From positions 1 through 35,977 of the forward strand of contig JAQTXN010000009.1 of the NCBI GenBank assembly GCA_028688755.1: a stretch of DNA of 35,977 nt, read 5' to 3'. The notes under the pieces are model-generated. The model worked only from the letters and a program-made list of their open reading frames with translations, was not told the DNA's origin and ran no database searches. The position numbers were made by a program, and so were the translations under genes. Shown here in pieces: positions 1-10,400 of this stretch. This DNA is from Methylococcales bacterium (GTDB taxonomy: Bacteria > Pseudomonadota > Gammaproteobacteria > Methylococcales > Methylomonadaceae). Every line of letters starts with the position of its first letter. Within the stretch, counting starts at the first letter, position 1.

Positions 1-94
1 AACCACCCGATCCCATCCCGAACTCGGAAGTGAAACCGCTTAGCGCCGATGATAGTGTGGCAGTTTGCCATGCGAAAGTAGGGAATTGCCAAGC
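1..94 (+). rRNA. rrf: 5S ribosomal RNA, 3' part (5' end outside window)
   Basis: Sequence ...CCCGATCCCATCCCGAACTCGGAAGTGAAACCGCTTAGCGCCGATGATAGTGTGG...CATGCGAAAGTAGGGAATTGCCAAGCT matches the conserved bacterial 5S 3' two thirds. The exact 3' end is approximate. Confidence 0.95.
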
Positions 95-110
95 TCTTAT
101 TTTTACGATT

Positions 111-142
111 AAGCCCGATAAATTTTTATCGGGCTTTTTTGT
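111..142 (+). terminator. Rho-independent terminator of the rRNA operon
   Basis: AAGCCCGATAA-attt-TTATCGGGCTT followed by a T tract, directly downstream of 5S. Confidence 0.9.
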
Positions 143-194
143 TTGTTAGATTCGAACATTTTTTGAAATTGGCTTAGTATTTGCTGATAATTAA

Positions 195-320
195 GATGCT
201 ACATTCAGTTTAGTGCTGAAAAATCAAGCACAAACGCTTACAGATAATGAAATTGATGCTATAGTTAGCACGTTCCGACAGACTTTAGCCGTGAAAATAG
301 GCAAAAAATTAAGAGATTAA
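195..320 (+). pseudogene. pheT: 3' remnant of pheT (phenylalanyl-tRNA synthetase beta, end of the C-terminal domain)
   Basis: Frame ending at TAA 318-320 reads DATFSLVLKNQAQTLTDNEIDAIVSTFRQTLAVKIGKKLRD*. It resembles the PheT C-terminus (pattern ...SLxLQDxxRTLTDEEIDAxVxxxxxALxxxxGAxLRD*) and is followed by ihfA, the usual pheT neighbour. Only about 41 codons are present; a stop lies at 192-194. Confidence 0.8.
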
Positions 321-323
321 ATT

Positions 324-620
324 ATGGCATTAACAAAAGCAGATTTTGCAGAGAATTTATTTGACCAATTAGGTTTAAACAAACGCGAAGCGAAAGACAT
401 CGTGGATTTATTCTTTGAAGAAATCAAAACCTCACTTGATCATGGTGAACAAGTAAAACTATCAGGTTTTGGTAAGTTCGAATTGCGTGATAAAACCTCG
501 CGTCCAGGTCGAAATCCAAAAACAGGTAAAGAAATCCCCATTACCGCTCGCCGTGTGGTGACATTTAGATCAGGTCAAAAACTTAAAGCACGGGTAGAAG
601 CGTATGCTGGAGCTGAGTAA
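324..620 (+). CDS. ihfA: Integration host factor subunit alpha
   Basis: 98 aa HU/IHF fold; [33 protein letters not shown]...[43 protein letters not shown]. Confidence 0.97.
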   Translation: MALTKADFAENLFDQLGLNKREAKDIVDLFFEEIKTSLDHGEQVKLSGFGKFELRDKTSRPGRNPKTGKEIPITARRVVTFRSGQKLKARVEAYAGAE

Positions 621-957
621 TAATAACGAATTGCCTGCAATTCCTGCCAAATGCTATTTCAGTATTGGTGAAGTGAGCGAATTATGTGGTGTGAAACCAC
701 ACGTTCTACGTTATTGGGAACAAGAATTTAGCGAAATTAGTCCCGTCAAAAGACGTGGAAATCGCCGTTATTACCAACGTCACGACGTGCTAATTATTCG
801 CCAAATTCGCAGTTTGCTTTATGAACAAGGTTATACGATTGGTGGTGCAAAAGCGCATTTATCAAGCAATAACGCTAAAAGTGAATCGACGATTACCAAG
901 CAACTCATTCATCAAATGATTGGTGAACTCGAAGATATTTTAGAATTATTGCGATAG
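604..957 (+). CDS. MerR family transcriptional regulator (the ihfA-linked type)
   Basis: [25 protein letters not shown] MerR HTH; overlaps the ihfA 3' end, as commonly seen after ihfA. Confidence 0.92.
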   Translation: MLELSNNNELPAIPAKCYFSIGEVSELCGVKPHVLRYWEQEFSEISPVKRRGNRRYYQRHDVLIIRQIRSLLYEQGYTIGGAKAHLSSNNAKSESTITKQLIHQMIGELEDILELLR

Positions 958-979
958 TTATCTTTCGGTAAAAAATACA

Positions 980-1018
980 GCGATAACGTTGTTTCACGCA
1001 ATGTTATCGCATTTTTTG
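980..1018 (+). terminator. Stem-loop terminator after the merR-like gene
   Basis: GCGATAAC-gttgtttcacgcaat-GTTATCGC followed by ATTTTTTGTTT. Confidence 0.75.
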
Positions 1019-1041
1019 TTTCAGCTTAATTCAAAAAAATT

Positions 1042-1635
1042 ATGACTTCACGCATTGCAACCATTGAGCGCAATACGCTCGAAACTCAAATCACCATTAC
1101 GGTAAATTTAGACGGCACAGGAAAAGCAGATTTTCAAACGGGCGTGCCATTTTTGAATCACATGATGGATCAAATTGCACGGCACGGTATGGTTGATATA
1201 ACCGTTCATGCCAAAGGCGATTTGGACATCGATGCGCATCACACTGTTGAAGATATTGGCATCACGTTAGGGCAAGCCTTCGCCAAAGCATTGGGCGATA
1301 AAAAAGGAATTTCTCGTTACGGTCATGCTTATGTTCCTTTGGATGAATCATTATCGCGCGTAGTGATAGATTTTTCAGGTCGTCCCAGTTTGTATTATGA
1401 CGTGACATTTAATCGCGCGTTTATTGGTGAATTTGACGTAGATTTGTTGCGCGAATTTTTCCAAGGCTTTGTCAATCATGCGGGCGTGACGTTACACATC
1501 GATAACATCAAAGGCGGCAATGCACATCATATTGCTGAAACTGTGTTTAAAGCCTTTGGTCGTGCGGTGCGAAATGCGATGACGTTAGATGAACGTATGA
1601 GTGGCATTATGCCATCAACAAAAGGAGTTTTGTGA
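1042..1635 (+). CDS. hisB: Imidazoleglycerol-phosphate dehydratase
   Basis: 197 aa; motifs [52 protein letters not shown]. Confidence 0.97.
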   Translation: MTSRIATIERNTLETQITITVNLDGTGKADFQTGVPFLNHMMDQIARHGMVDITVHAKGDLDIDAHHTVEDIGITLGQAFAKALGDKKGISRYGHAYVPLDESLSRVVIDFSGRPSLYYDVTFNRAFIGEFDVDLLREFFQGFVNHAGVTLHIDNIKGGNAHHIAETVFKAFGRAVRNAMTLDERMSGIMPSTKGVL

Positions 1636-2321
1636 TGTCTACCGTTGCAGTAATTGATTATGGCATGGGTAATTTGCATTCAATTTCAAAAGCCTTAGAA
1701 AAAGCGGCAGAAATTGCACAAATAGAAGTTGAGGTTTATTTACCAGGTGTTTATGCGTCAAATCTTGGGGATTCACAGTCAGAACAAGAAGATGTGATTT
1801 TGAATGCTGACCATGTGGTTTTTCCAGGTGTTGGCTCAATGCGGGATTGTATGCAAGCATTGCACGATTTGAATTTGATTTCAGTGATCAAACAAGCCGC
1901 ACAAACAAAACCTTTTTTAGGGATTTGTTTAGGAATGCAAGCGTTGTTAAATGACAGTCAAGAAAACGGACACACGGATTGTTTAGGAATTTTAGACGGT
2001 CATGTTTTGAAATTCGCTGAACCGTTACTCGATGCAAATGGCGAAATTTTAAAAGTTCCGCACATGGGTTGGAATCAAGTCAAACAAACACCGCATCCGC
2101 TTTGGCAAAATATCCCCGATGAAAGCCGTTTTTATTTTGTTCACAGTTATTATGCCGCACCTTCAAGTCCTGAAATTGTTGCTGGAACAAGTGATTATCC
2201 GAATTCATTTGCTTGCGCGTTGACGCAAAAAAATGTTTTCGCGGTGCAATTTCACCCCGAAAAAAGTCAAACAGTGGGTTTGCAATTATTGGCGAATTTT
2301 TTGAATTGGGATGGTGCGTAA
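1632..2321 (+). CDS. hisH: Imidazole glycerol phosphate synthase subunit HisH (glutamine amidotransferase)
   Basis: [58 protein letters not shown]; overlaps hisB by 4 nt. Confidence 0.95.
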   Translation: MMSTVAVIDYGMGNLHSISKALEKAAEIAQIEVEVYLPGVYASNLGDSQSEQEDVILNADHVVFPGVGSMRDCMQALHDLNLISVIKQAAQTKPFLGICLGMQALLNDSQENGHTDCLGILDGHVLKFAEPLLDANGEILKVPHMGWNQVKQTPHPLWQNIPDESRFYFVHSYYAAPSSPEIVAGTSDYPNSFACALTQKNVFAVQFHPEKSQTVGLQLLANFLNWDGA

Positions 2322-2327
2322 GTTCTT

Positions 2328-3161
2328 ATGCTGAAACTTCGTTTGTTTTGTTGCTTGATTTTGCTTTCAATCAGCAATGCGTTTGCCACGACACATGCAC
2401 CTGAAGCGGATAATTTACAAAATTACCCAAACACGCAAAGCATCGGTACATACACAAATGGTTGTTTGAGCGGCGCGGTGGCATTGCCAATTGATGGCAC
2501 GGGTTATCAAGTGATGCGCTTGTCGCGCAATCGTCTTTACGGGCATCCAAATTTAATCAACTTTATCCAAAATCTAGGCGAATATGTTGCGACGCAGCAC
2601 GGTAGTAATTTGTTGATTGGTGATTTAGGACAATTAAAAGGTGGGCGTACACCAAGCGGACACCGCAGCCATCAAAATGGTTTAGATGTCGATATTTGGT
2701 TCACCCTTTCGACGGCAAGTACGCTGACGGAACACGAACGTGAAACGCTAAGTGCAACGTCAATGCTTTCAAGTGCCGACAAAATTGCGCTCAAAGAATG
2801 GACTTTTACACATCAACAAGTTTTGAAAGCAGCGGCATCAATGCCTGACGTAGAACGAATTTTTGTCAATCCTGTCATTAAACGTGAATTATGTAAAAAC
2901 GCCGAGCCGTCAAATCGTGCGTGGCTTAGAAAAATTCGTCCGTGGTGGAAACATGATGACCATTTTCATGTGCGTTTGAGTTGTCCTAAAGATAGCCCGA
3001 ATTGTGAACATCAAGAACCGTTGCCAGCGGGCGATGGTTGTGACGAGGATTTGGCATGGTGGTTTTCTGTCGATGCGTTAAATCCCAAAGCACCTAAAAA
3101 TGTTCAGCCTGAAAAAACACCCGAAATTCCCGCGTTGTGCAAACAACTTTTCAAAAATTAA
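2328..3161 (+). CDS. mepA: Penicillin-insensitive murein endopeptidase (peptidase M74)
   Basis: Signal peptide, then GGRTPSGHRSHQNGLDVDIWF and WWKHDDHFHVRLSCPKDSPNC, the MepA metal-site signatures. Confidence 0.93.
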   Translation: MLKLRLFCCLILLSISNAFATTHAPEADNLQNYPNTQSIGTYTNGCLSGAVALPIDGTGYQVMRLSRNRLYGHPNLINFIQNLGEYVATQHGSNLLIGDLGQLKGGRTPSGHRSHQNGLDVDIWFTLSTASTLTEHERETLSATSMLSSADKIALKEWTFTHQQVLKAAASMPDVERIFVNPVIKRELCKNAEPSNRAWLRKIRPWWKHDDHFHVRLSCPKDSPNCEHQEPLPAGDGCDEDLAWWFSVDALNPKAPKNVQPEKTPEIPALCKQLFKN

Positions 3162-3228
3162 GCCGCAAATAACGTGGCGTTTTTATTTATAATGTCCATT
3201 TAACATTTTAGTAACACAGGAAAAAATT

Positions 3229-5016
3229 ATGCGTACCCACAAATGTGGCGACACAACAATTGAACAACTTGATCAAACCGTCACGATTTGCGGTTGGGTT
3301 CATCGTCGTCGTGATCACGGCGGTGTGATTTTTATTGATTTGCGCGACCGCGAAGGTTTAGTGCAAGTCGTTTTTGATCCTGATTTAGCAGAACAATTTG
3401 CGATTGCTGAACACGTTCGTAGCGAATACGTTTTGCAAATTACAGGTCTTGTTCGTCGTCGTCCTGAAGGCACGATTAACAAAAATATGAAATCGGGTGA
3501 AATCGAAATTTTGGCAAAAGCTATCGTGGTTCTAAATGAATCTGAAACACCGCCCTTCCCGATTGAAAGCGACATCGAAGTAAACGAAGAATTACGTTTA
3601 CGTTATCGCTATTTGGATTTGCGTAAAGCGTCGATGCAAGAAAAAATGCGTGTTCGTCGTGACGTGACCCGAATTATGCGTAATTATTTAGATGACAATG
3701 ATTTCTTTGAAATTGAAACGCCTTATTTAACCAAAGCTACGCCAGAAGGCGCACGCGATTACATTGTGCCAAGTCGCACACACGAAAACTCGTTTTTCGC
3801 CTTGCCACAATCGCCACAACTTTATAAACAAATGTTGATGGTTGCAGGTTTTGATCGTTATTACCAAGTTGTGCGTTGTTTCCGTGATGAAGATTTACGC
3901 GCTGACCGCCAACCTGAATTCACGCAGCTTGACCTTGAAACGTCGTTCATGACTGAAGACCAAATCATGAATGTTACGGAAGAAATGATTCGTCAGTTGT
4001 TTGCGAAAGTGATTAACGTTCAACTCGATGCTGTTTTTCCACGCATGACGTATGCTGAAGCGATTTCACGTTTTGGTATCGACCGCCCAGATTTACGAAT
4101 TCCGTTAGAACTCGTTGATATTGCAGAATTCATGAAAGACGTGGAATTCAAAGTTTTCTCTGCTCCTGCAAATGACCCAAAAGGTCGCATTGCAGCGATG
4201 CGTGTACCAAACGGCGGCAACATCATGACGCGCAAAGAAATCGACGATTTGACCAAATTTGTCGGTAACTACGGCGCGAAAGGTTTGGCATATATTAAAG
4301 TCAATGATTTGACCGCAGGCGTTGAAGGTTTGCAATCACCTATTGTGAAATTTGCACCAGCTGAAGTTTGGGTAAAAGTGTTGGAAAAAACAGGCGCACA
4401 AGATGGCGATTTAATTTTCTTCGGCGCAGATAAAGCCAGCATTGTGAATGAATCAATGGCGGCGTTGCGTGTCAAACTCGGTCATGATTTGAATTTGATT
4501 GAAGGCGATTGGAAACCTGTTTGGGTTGTGGATTTCCCAATGTTTGAATGGGACGACAAAAACGGACGTTTCACCGCAATTCATCATCCATTCACTGCGC
4601 CAAGTTGCTCAGTTGAAGAATTAAAAGCAAATCCAGCCACAGCTTTATCTCGCGCTTACGATTTAGTTTTGAACGGCACAGAAGTTGGCGGCGGTTCAAT
4701 TCGTATCAATCGCCCAGCAATGCAACAAATTGTGTTTGAAATTTTAGGCATTGGCGAAGAAGAAGCGCGTGAAAAATTCGGTTTCTTACTCGATGCACTC
4801 AAATACGGTGCGCCACCACACGGCGGTTTAGCGTTCGGTTTAGACCGTTTAGTCATGTTGATGACGGAGTCAAGTTCGATTCGTGACGTGATTGCGTTCC
4901 CGAAAACACAATCTGCTGCGTGTCCATTAGTGAACGCGCCTGCGGTAATTCTCGATGAACAATTAAAAGAGTTGGGAATCCGTTTGGTTAAACCGCCTGT
5001 GAAAGAAAAAGCGTAA
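3229..5016 (+). CDS. aspS: Aspartyl-tRNA synthetase
   Basis: [51 protein letters not shown]; class II motifs including [18 protein letters not shown] and [12 protein letters not shown]. Confidence 0.98.
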   Translation: MRTHKCGDTTIEQLDQTVTICGWVHRRRDHGGVIFIDLRDREGLVQVVFDPDLAEQFAIAEHVRSEYVLQITGLVRRRPEGTINKNMKSGEIEILAKAIVVLNESETPPFPIESDIEVNEELRLRYRYLDLRKASMQEKMRVRRDVTRIMRNYLDDNDFFEIETPYLTKATPEGARDYIVPSRTHENSFFALPQSPQLYKQMLMVAGFDRYYQVVRCFRDEDLRADRQPEFTQLDLETSFMTEDQIMNVTEEMIRQLFAKVINVQLDAVFPRMTYAEAISRFGIDRPDLRIPLELVDIAEFMKDVEFKVFSAPANDPKGRIAAMRVPNGGNIMTRKEIDDLTKFVGNYGAKGLAYIKVNDLTAGVEGLQSPIVKFAPAEVWVKVLEKTGAQDGDLIFFGADKASIVNESMAALRVKLGHDLNLIEGDWKPVWVVDFPMFEWDDKNGRFTAIHHPFTAPSCSVEELKANPATALSRAYDLVLNGTEVGGGSIRINRPAMQQIVFEILGIGEEEAREKFGFLLDALKYGAPPHGGLAFGLDRLVMLMTESSSIRDVIAFPKTQSAACPLVNAPAVILDEQLKELGIRLVKPPVKEKA

Positions 5017-5022
5017 CGTTTC

Positions 5023-5067
5023 AAAAAAAAACGGTGAGTGGCAAAAGCTACTCACCGTTTTTTTTAT
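5023..5067. terminator. Bidirectional terminator between convergent aspS and sdhE
   Basis: AAAAAAAAACGGTGAGTGGC-aaaa-GCTACTCACCGTTTTTTTT: inverted repeat flanked by A and T tracts, in a convergent intergenic region. Confidence 0.92.
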
Positions 5068-5255
5068 GTCTTAGATTTAAGCAAAGCTAAAACAGCAGGC
5101 AATAAATCCATATCATCTAGCTTTAATAATTCGACAAATTGTTGACGCTCTAATTCATTGGCTTTGGGATAATCGTTTTCAAGATAATTTTTTAACAGCA
5201 AATCGAGTTCTAAATTTCCACGCCGACATTGCCAATAAAGTTGTGAAAATCTCAC
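5064..5255 (-). CDS. sdhE: FAD assembly factor SdhE
   Basis: 63 aa; [16 protein letters not shown] carries the RGxxE motif of the SdhE/YgfY family; downstream of sdhB. Confidence 0.88.
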   Translation of the reverse strand: MRFSQLYWQCRRGNLELDLLLKNYLENDYPKANELERQQFVELLKLDDMDLLPAVLALLKSKT

Positions 5256-6028
5256 CCGCGCAGCACCAATTGTTTTTTAATTTCTGCGATTGCTTTGGCA
5301 GGATTTAAACCTTTTGGGCAAGTATCGACACAATTCATAATCGTGTGGCAACGATACAATTTAAAACTTTCATCAAGTGCATCTAAACGCTCATTCGTAT
5401 TTTCGTCGCGGCTATCGACAATAAACCGATACGCTTGCAACAACACTGCTGGCCCTAAATAACGGTCGCTGTTCCACCAATAACTTGGGCAACTTGTCGA
5501 GCAACAAGCACAAAGCACACAATCATAAATTTCATTCAACGCCGCGCGTTGCGTGTCAGTTTGCAAACGTTCACGTTCAGGATTGGTTGAATTTTCTAGC
5601 CACGGTTTAATCGAGGCGTATTGCTCATAAAAATGCGTCATATCCACAACCAAATCTTTCACGACTGTCATGTGTGGCAAGGGGTAAATTTTCAGCGTGT
5701 CACCTTCGTAATCGGCAAGCGATTTTGTACAAGCGAGCGTATTTTTGCCATTTACATTCATGGCACACGAACCGCAAACGCCTTCGCGGCATGAGCGACG
5801 AAATGTCAACGAGCTGTCTAAATCATTTTTAATTTTGAGTAGCACGTCCAAAATCATCGAACCACATTCATCTTTTTGAATATCAAACGTGTCGATGTGC
5901 GGATTTGCGCCTGACTCGGGATTCCAGCGATAAATTTCGACTCGCTGAAAATCTTTGCCCTTTGAAGAAGGGGAGGGCGAATCTGCTTTTGTCACTACAG
6001 AATTTTTCGGCAACGCAAACTCAACCAT
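5252..6028 (-). CDS. sdhB: Succinate dehydrogenase iron-sulfur subunit
   Basis: [25 protein letters not shown] (2Fe-2S), [34 protein letters not shown]. Confidence 0.96.
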   Translation of the reverse strand: MVEFALPKNSVVTKADSPSPSSKGKDFQRVEIYRWNPESGANPHIDTFDIQKDECGSMILDVLLKIKNDLDSSLTFRRSCREGVCGSCAMNVNGKNTLACTKSLADYEGDTLKIYPLPHMTVVKDLVVDMTHFYEQYASIKPWLENSTNPERERLQTDTQRAALNEIYDCVLCACCSTSCPSYWWNSDRYLGPAVLLQAYRFIVDSRDENTNERLDALDESFKLYRCHTIMNCVDTCPKGLNPAKAIAEIKKQLVLRG

Positions 6029-6031
6029 TTT

Positions 6032-7711
6032 TTAATTCCTCTTTGTATTTTTTTTTGTCAGCATTTCTCGTGCATGAGCAAGCGTGTTGTCAGTAATTTC
6101 AACACCACCGAGCATACGCGCTGTTTCCAAAACGCGCTCTTCATCTTCAAGCAATCGAACCCGTGACGCAGTCATGTCTTCGTGATGTTGTTTTTCAACA
6201 TACAAATGCTGGTGTGCTTGCGCGGCAACTTGCGGTAAATGTGTCACACATAAAACTTGTCGCTTGTTGCTCAATTGATTTAATTTTTGTCCAACAATTT
6301 CAGCAATTCCACCGCCAATCCCCGAATCAACTTCATCGAAAATCATCGTCGGCGTGGTTTTATCACTCGCTGTTGTGACTTGAATTGCCAAACTAATCCG
6401 CGATAATTCACCACCTGACGCGACTTTTGATAACGGTTTGGGTGGCAAACCGACGTTCGCGCTAATTAAAAAAGTGACATTATCGTTGCCATTTAATTTT
6501 GGCGTTTCACCTGCAAGTGAATTGACTTCAACTAAAAATTCTCCATTCGGCATACCCAATTCTTTCATCATTTTGGAAATTTGTAGTTGCAACTTTTTCG
6601 CGCTTTTTTGACGTTGCTCCGTTAATTTTTCAGCAAGCGGAAAATAGGCTTGTTGATATTGCGTGGTTAAATTTTCTAATTCGATAATTCGTTCCCCTCT
6701 GTGATTGAGTTGCGCGAGTTCAGTCTCTAAATTTTGTTGCAGCTCAAATAATTCTTCAGGTTTAACGTGATGTTTTCGGCTTAATGTTTGCAAAACGCCT
6801 AATTGCTGCTCAATTTCTTGAAATTGTGCGGGATCGACTTCTTGCGATTCTAAAAAATGACGCAATTCATACATGGCTTCTTCGATTTGAATTTGCGCTT
6901 CGTTCAAAAGGGAATTCACAGATTGCAATTCGGGCGCAAATTGTTCAAGTTGCGTTAAGGCTTTGAGCGAGTTTTTTAATTGCCGAAATGCCGATTTGTC
7001 TGCGTCATAAAGTGCGTCGAGTTCATTTTGTCCCGTCATTAAAATTTGCTCTAAATTAGCTAATTTTTTATGCGTTTCAGACAGTGCGTTGTAATCAAAT
7101 TGCCCTAAATTTAAGGCTTCTAATTCTTCTAATTGATAACGTAAAAGGGCTTCTCGTTGTTGGGCTTGAGATTGTTTTTTTTGTAGCTGTTGCAATTCGT
7201 GTTGCGCGACTTGCCAATTTTTAAAGCAAGCATTCACTTGTTCAAGTAGTGGCGTGGTTTTACCGTAATTATCGAGCAAACGGCGTTGTTCTTCACTTTC
7301 GAGCAAGGTTAAATGTGCGTGTTGCCCGTGAATTTCAACGAGTTGGCGAGTAAAAATTTGCAATGTTTGCAATGTGACGGGGCGATTATTGATAAACGCT
7401 TTTGAGCGTCCGTCGCTTCCAATAACACGACGAATTAAACAATGTCCATTTTCATCAAATTCGTTTTCTTGCAACCATGTCAGCGCAATCGGCATTGCTG
7501 TTAAATCGAATTCTAAATTGACTTCGGCGCGTTTGCAGTTGGGGCGAACATAATCCGCCGTCGCCCGCTCACCTAATGCTAAACCCAGTGCAGTGAGTAA
7601 AATGGATTTTCCCGCACCTGTTTCACCCGTTAAAACCGTCATGCCCTGCGACAAATCGAGTTGCAAGGATTTAACGATGGCTAAATCTAAAATAGAGAGA
7701 TTTAACAACAT
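6032..7711 (-). CDS. recN: DNA repair protein RecN
   Basis: MLLNLSILDLAIVKSLQLDLSQGMTVLTGETGAGKSILLTALGLALGERA; VASGGELSRISLAIQV; MIFDEVDSGIGG. Confidence 0.97.
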   Translation of the reverse strand: MLLNLSILDLAIVKSLQLDLSQGMTVLTGETGAGKSILLTALGLALGERATADYVRPNCKRAEVNLEFDLTAMPIALTWLQENEFDENGHCLIRRVIGSDGRSKAFINNRPVTLQTLQIFTRQLVEIHGQHAHLTLLESEEQRRLLDNYGKTTPLLEQVNACFKNWQVAQHELQQLQKKQSQAQQREALLRYQLEELEALNLGQFDYNALSETHKKLANLEQILMTGQNELDALYDADKSAFRQLKNSLKALTQLEQFAPELQSVNSLLNEAQIQIEEAMYELRHFLESQEVDPAQFQEIEQQLGVLQTLSRKHHVKPEELFELQQNLETELAQLNHRGERIIELENLTTQYQQAYFPLAEKLTEQRQKSAKKLQLQISKMMKELGMPNGEFLVEVNSLAGETPKLNGNDNVTFLISANVGLPPKPLSKVASGGELSRISLAIQVTTASDKTTPTMIFDEVDSGIGGGIAEIVGQKLNQLSNKRQVLCVTHLPQVAAQAHQHLYVEKQHHEDMTASRVRLLEDEERVLETARMLGGVEITDNTLAHAREMLTKKNTKRN

Positions 7712-7714
7712 ACG

Positions 7715-8047
7715 TTAGTCGTTAAGTAATGTTTGTTCTAATACTTCACGCAAATTTGCAGGCATTTCAAGCGTTTCCAAATCCCATTTTTCATGAATTA
7801 ACACGTCGTGCAAACATTGTTGCATGATGTCATGCGCTTTACTTGTCGCTTCGGCAATCATTTTGTGGGTTTTTAAATTGAGCAACTCCTCACCGTTGGT
7901 GATGCAGTTACGTTGATATTTGAACAATCTGCGTAAATTGGCGATTTGCTCGCTCACCTGACTGGGGCAAGCACACATATAAATGAAACCTTGTTCTCGG
8001 ATTTTTTCAATCTGTGCATTGGTGTATTGGATATTGAGTTCTTCCAT
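7715..8047 (-). CDS. Hypothetical protein (110 aa) upstream of recN
   Basis: ORF ends 4 nt before recN on the same strand; no recognised domain (MEELNIQYTNAQIEKIREQGFIYMCACPSQVSEQIANLRRLF...). Confidence 0.75.
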   Translation of the reverse strand: MEELNIQYTNAQIEKIREQGFIYMCACPSQVSEQIANLRRLFKYQRNCITNGEELLNLKTHKMIAEATSKAHDIMQQCLHDVLIHEKWDLETLEMPANLREVLEQTLLND

Positions 8048-8192
8048 CGCGTTCCCCAGTGAATGATTTTGAGATGTTACGCGCCAAGTTTAACGTAAAT
8101 CCAATAAGGAATCGAACCCCGTCAACTGTTATAATTTCGCGCAAATGCGCTGTTTTCGCGCTGTTTATTACTTTACATGTTGAGGAATTCTT

Positions 8193-9395
8193 TTGAACAC
8201 GACTGATTTAACCGAATTATTACGCGGCACGCACGAGGTTTTAGTTGAAGCCGAATTGATTAAAAAACTCGCTGAAAATCGCCCACTTCGCATCAAAGCG
8301 GGTTTTGATCCCACCGCTCCCGATTTGCATTTAGGTCACACGGTTTTAATTAACAAACTCAAACAATTCCAAGATGCAGGACATGAAATTTTATTTTTGA
8401 TTGGAGATTTCACGGGCATGATTGGCGACCCTACGGGGAAAAATGTCACTCGCAAACCGCTTTCGCGTGAAGATGTTGAAGCGAATGCAAAAACCTATCA
8501 AGAGCAAATTTTTAAGATTCTCGACCCAGAAAAAACCACGGTGATGTTCAATTCAACGTGGATGAATGCGATGTCTTCAGCGGAGTTAATTCAGCTCGCG
8601 GCAAAAAATACCGTGGCGCGGATGCTTGAGCGTGACGATTTTCACAAACGCTTTACGAATAATCAGTCGATTGCGATTCATGAATTTTTGTACCCATTGA
8701 TTCAAGGCTACGATTCCGTTGCGATGAAAGCAGATGTGGAACTTGGTGGTACTGACCAAAAATTCAATTTGTTAATGGGGCGACAATTGCAAGAAGCCTT
8801 CGGACAAAAGCCGCAAATTGTCATGACGATGCCGATTTTGGAAGGTTTGGACGGTGTGCAAAAAATGTCGAAATCGCTTGGTAATTACATTGGTATTGCC
8901 GATGCGCCTGATGAAATGTTCGGCAAGATTATGTCAATTAGTGATGAATTGATGTGGCGTTATTTTGAATTACTCAGTTTCCGTCCTATGTCTGAAATTG
9001 CGGCATGGAATTCAGAATGTGAAAACGGTGCAAATCCGCGTGATTACAAAGTGAAATTAGCGCAAGAAATTATTGCACGTTTCCACGACGAAGCGGCGGC
9101 GGTAAAAGCGTTAGAAAATTTTGAAGCGCGTTTTCAACGTGGCGCGATTCCTGATGAAATGGATGAAGTGGAATTGAAAATTGAAGGCGAAAACTTAGGA
9201 ATTGCGAATTTGTTAAAAGAAGCGAATTTAACCGCTAGCACTTCTGAAGCGATTCGCATGATTAACCAAGGTGCAGTAAAAATCGACGGCGAAAAAGTCG
9301 AAAATCCTAAATTGGAAATTGCCGCTGGTTCGCAGCATGTTTATCAGGTTGGGAAACGGAAATTTGCGCGAGTTAGAGTTGTTGTAGTGTATTAA
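8193..9395 (+). CDS. tyrS: Tyrosyl-tRNA synthetase (TTG start)
   Basis: [22 protein letters not shown] (HIGH-type), [12 protein letters not shown] (KMSKS), C-terminal S4 domain ending [21 protein letters not shown]. Confidence 0.96.
   Translation: MNTTDLTELLRGTHEVLVEAELIKKLAENRPLRIKAGFDPTAPDLHLGHTVLINKLKQFQDAGHEILFLIGDFTGMIGDPTGKNVTRKPLSREDVEANAKTYQEQIFKILDPEKTTVMFNSTWMNAMSSAELIQLAAKNTVARMLERDDFHKRFTNNQSIAIHEFLYPLIQGYDSVAMKADVELGGTDQKFNLLMGRQLQEAFGQKPQIVMTMPILEGLDGVQKMSKSLGNYIGIADAPDEMFGKIMSISDELMWRYFELLSFRPMSEIAAWNSECENGANPRDYKVKLAQEIIARFHDEAAAVKALENFEARFQRGAIPDEMDEVELKIEGENLGIANLLKEANLTASTSEAIRMINQGAVKIDGEKVENPKLEIAAGSQHVYQVGKRKFARVRVVVVY
9321..9380 (+). repeat. tyrS 3'-end repeat, copy 1 (inside functional tyrS)
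   Basis: By eye about 49/60 identical to 10401-10460, at a constant 1080-nt offset with no gaps. Confidence 0.85.
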
Positions 9396-9413
9396 AAAAT
9401 AATAGGAACTGGA

Positions 9414-10298
9414 ATGACCAAAGAAGTGAAAGAAGATATGACAAATCAAGCCAAGCGGAACTCGACAACTGAGCAACCAAAATGCGGAATAATAATGCCA
9501 ATTTCTGCGTGTGATTCATGTACAGAACAACATTGGAGTGAAGTCAAGACGATCATCACTGATGCGGTTGAAGAAGTCGGTTTTACCGCGAGTCTTGTAA
9601 GTGATGCTGATGATGTTGGAATTATTCAGAAACGAATAATCCAAAATCTTTATGACAATCCAATCGTAGTTTGTGATGTTAGTGGAAAAAATCCAAACGT
9701 GATGTTTGAGTTAGGTATGCGACTTGCGTTTGATAAGCTCACAATCATCATTAAAGATGATAAAACCTCGTACTCATTCGATACGTCGCCAATTGAACAC
9801 CTTGAATACCCTAGAGACCTTAGATTTTCAAAAATTGTAGACTTTAAAAAAAGTCTTGGTGAAAAAGTAAAAGCAACAATAAGTCGTGCAAGTACAGATA
9901 AAAATTACACAACTTTCTTAAAAAATTTTGGCAAATTTGCCGTTGCTCACTTAGAAACAAAGGAAATGTCAAAGGAAGATTTTATTATCGAAGAACTTCA
10001 GGAATTAAGACGAGTTGTTTTAAGACGTGAAACAATGCCAATGAGATTGATAAATAGTGAAATAGTAGAATCAAACCGTTATAAAAGGCTGACTAGTCTT
10101 ATCGAAAATAACGCAATGTCATTTTTCCGAGCCAATAACATTGATAAAAACTCTATTTCTCCTGTGAAACTAGAACAGATGCTTATCCATGCAATTATGA
10201 GTAACGATGAGATAAGAATTCTTGTTAATTCACTTAATGAAATTGAAGAATTAGTCCGCACTACTGTGTTGAAGTATCTAAATTCGCCACTTAAATAG
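9414..10298 (+). CDS. TIR-like / nucleoside 2-deoxyribosyltransferase-like domain protein with uncharacterised helical C-terminus
   Basis: N-terminal Rossmann-like pattern CGIIMPIS...HWSEVKTIITDAVEEVGF...IIQNLYDNPIVVCDVSGKNPNVMFELGMRLAFDKLTIIIKDD resembles the nucleoside deoxyribosyltransferase/TIR-like superfamily (D-x-S/T-x-x-NPNVxxELG). The family call is from motif recognition only. Confidence 0.7.
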   Translation: MTKEVKEDMTNQAKRNSTTEQPKCGIIMPISACDSCTEQHWSEVKTIITDAVEEVGFTASLVSDADDVGIIQKRIIQNLYDNPIVVCDVSGKNPNVMFELGMRLAFDKLTIIIKDDKTSYSFDTSPIEHLEYPRDLRFSKIVDFKKSLGEKVKATISRASTDKNYTTFLKNFGKFAVAHLETKEMSKEDFIIEELQELRRVVLRRETMPMRLINSEIVESNRYKRLTSLIENNAMSFFRANNIDKNSISPVKLEQMLIHAIMSNDEIRILVNSLNEIEELVRTTVLKYLNSPLK

Positions 10299-10400
10299 TT
10301 ATATCTTCGACAATATGCAAATTAAAACCGTAAACACATCCTCATTTTTATAAAAGCATTTGTCTAACATTTAACAAAAACGTGCATGATTTTAGACTTC

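Noticed and set aside
8101-8135. Possible minus-strand tRNA 3' fragment (rc GACGGGGTTCGATTCCTTATTGGA) upstream of tyrS
   Set aside because: The T-arm stem does not pair properly and no acceptor, D or anticodon arm is present; most likely chance similarity.
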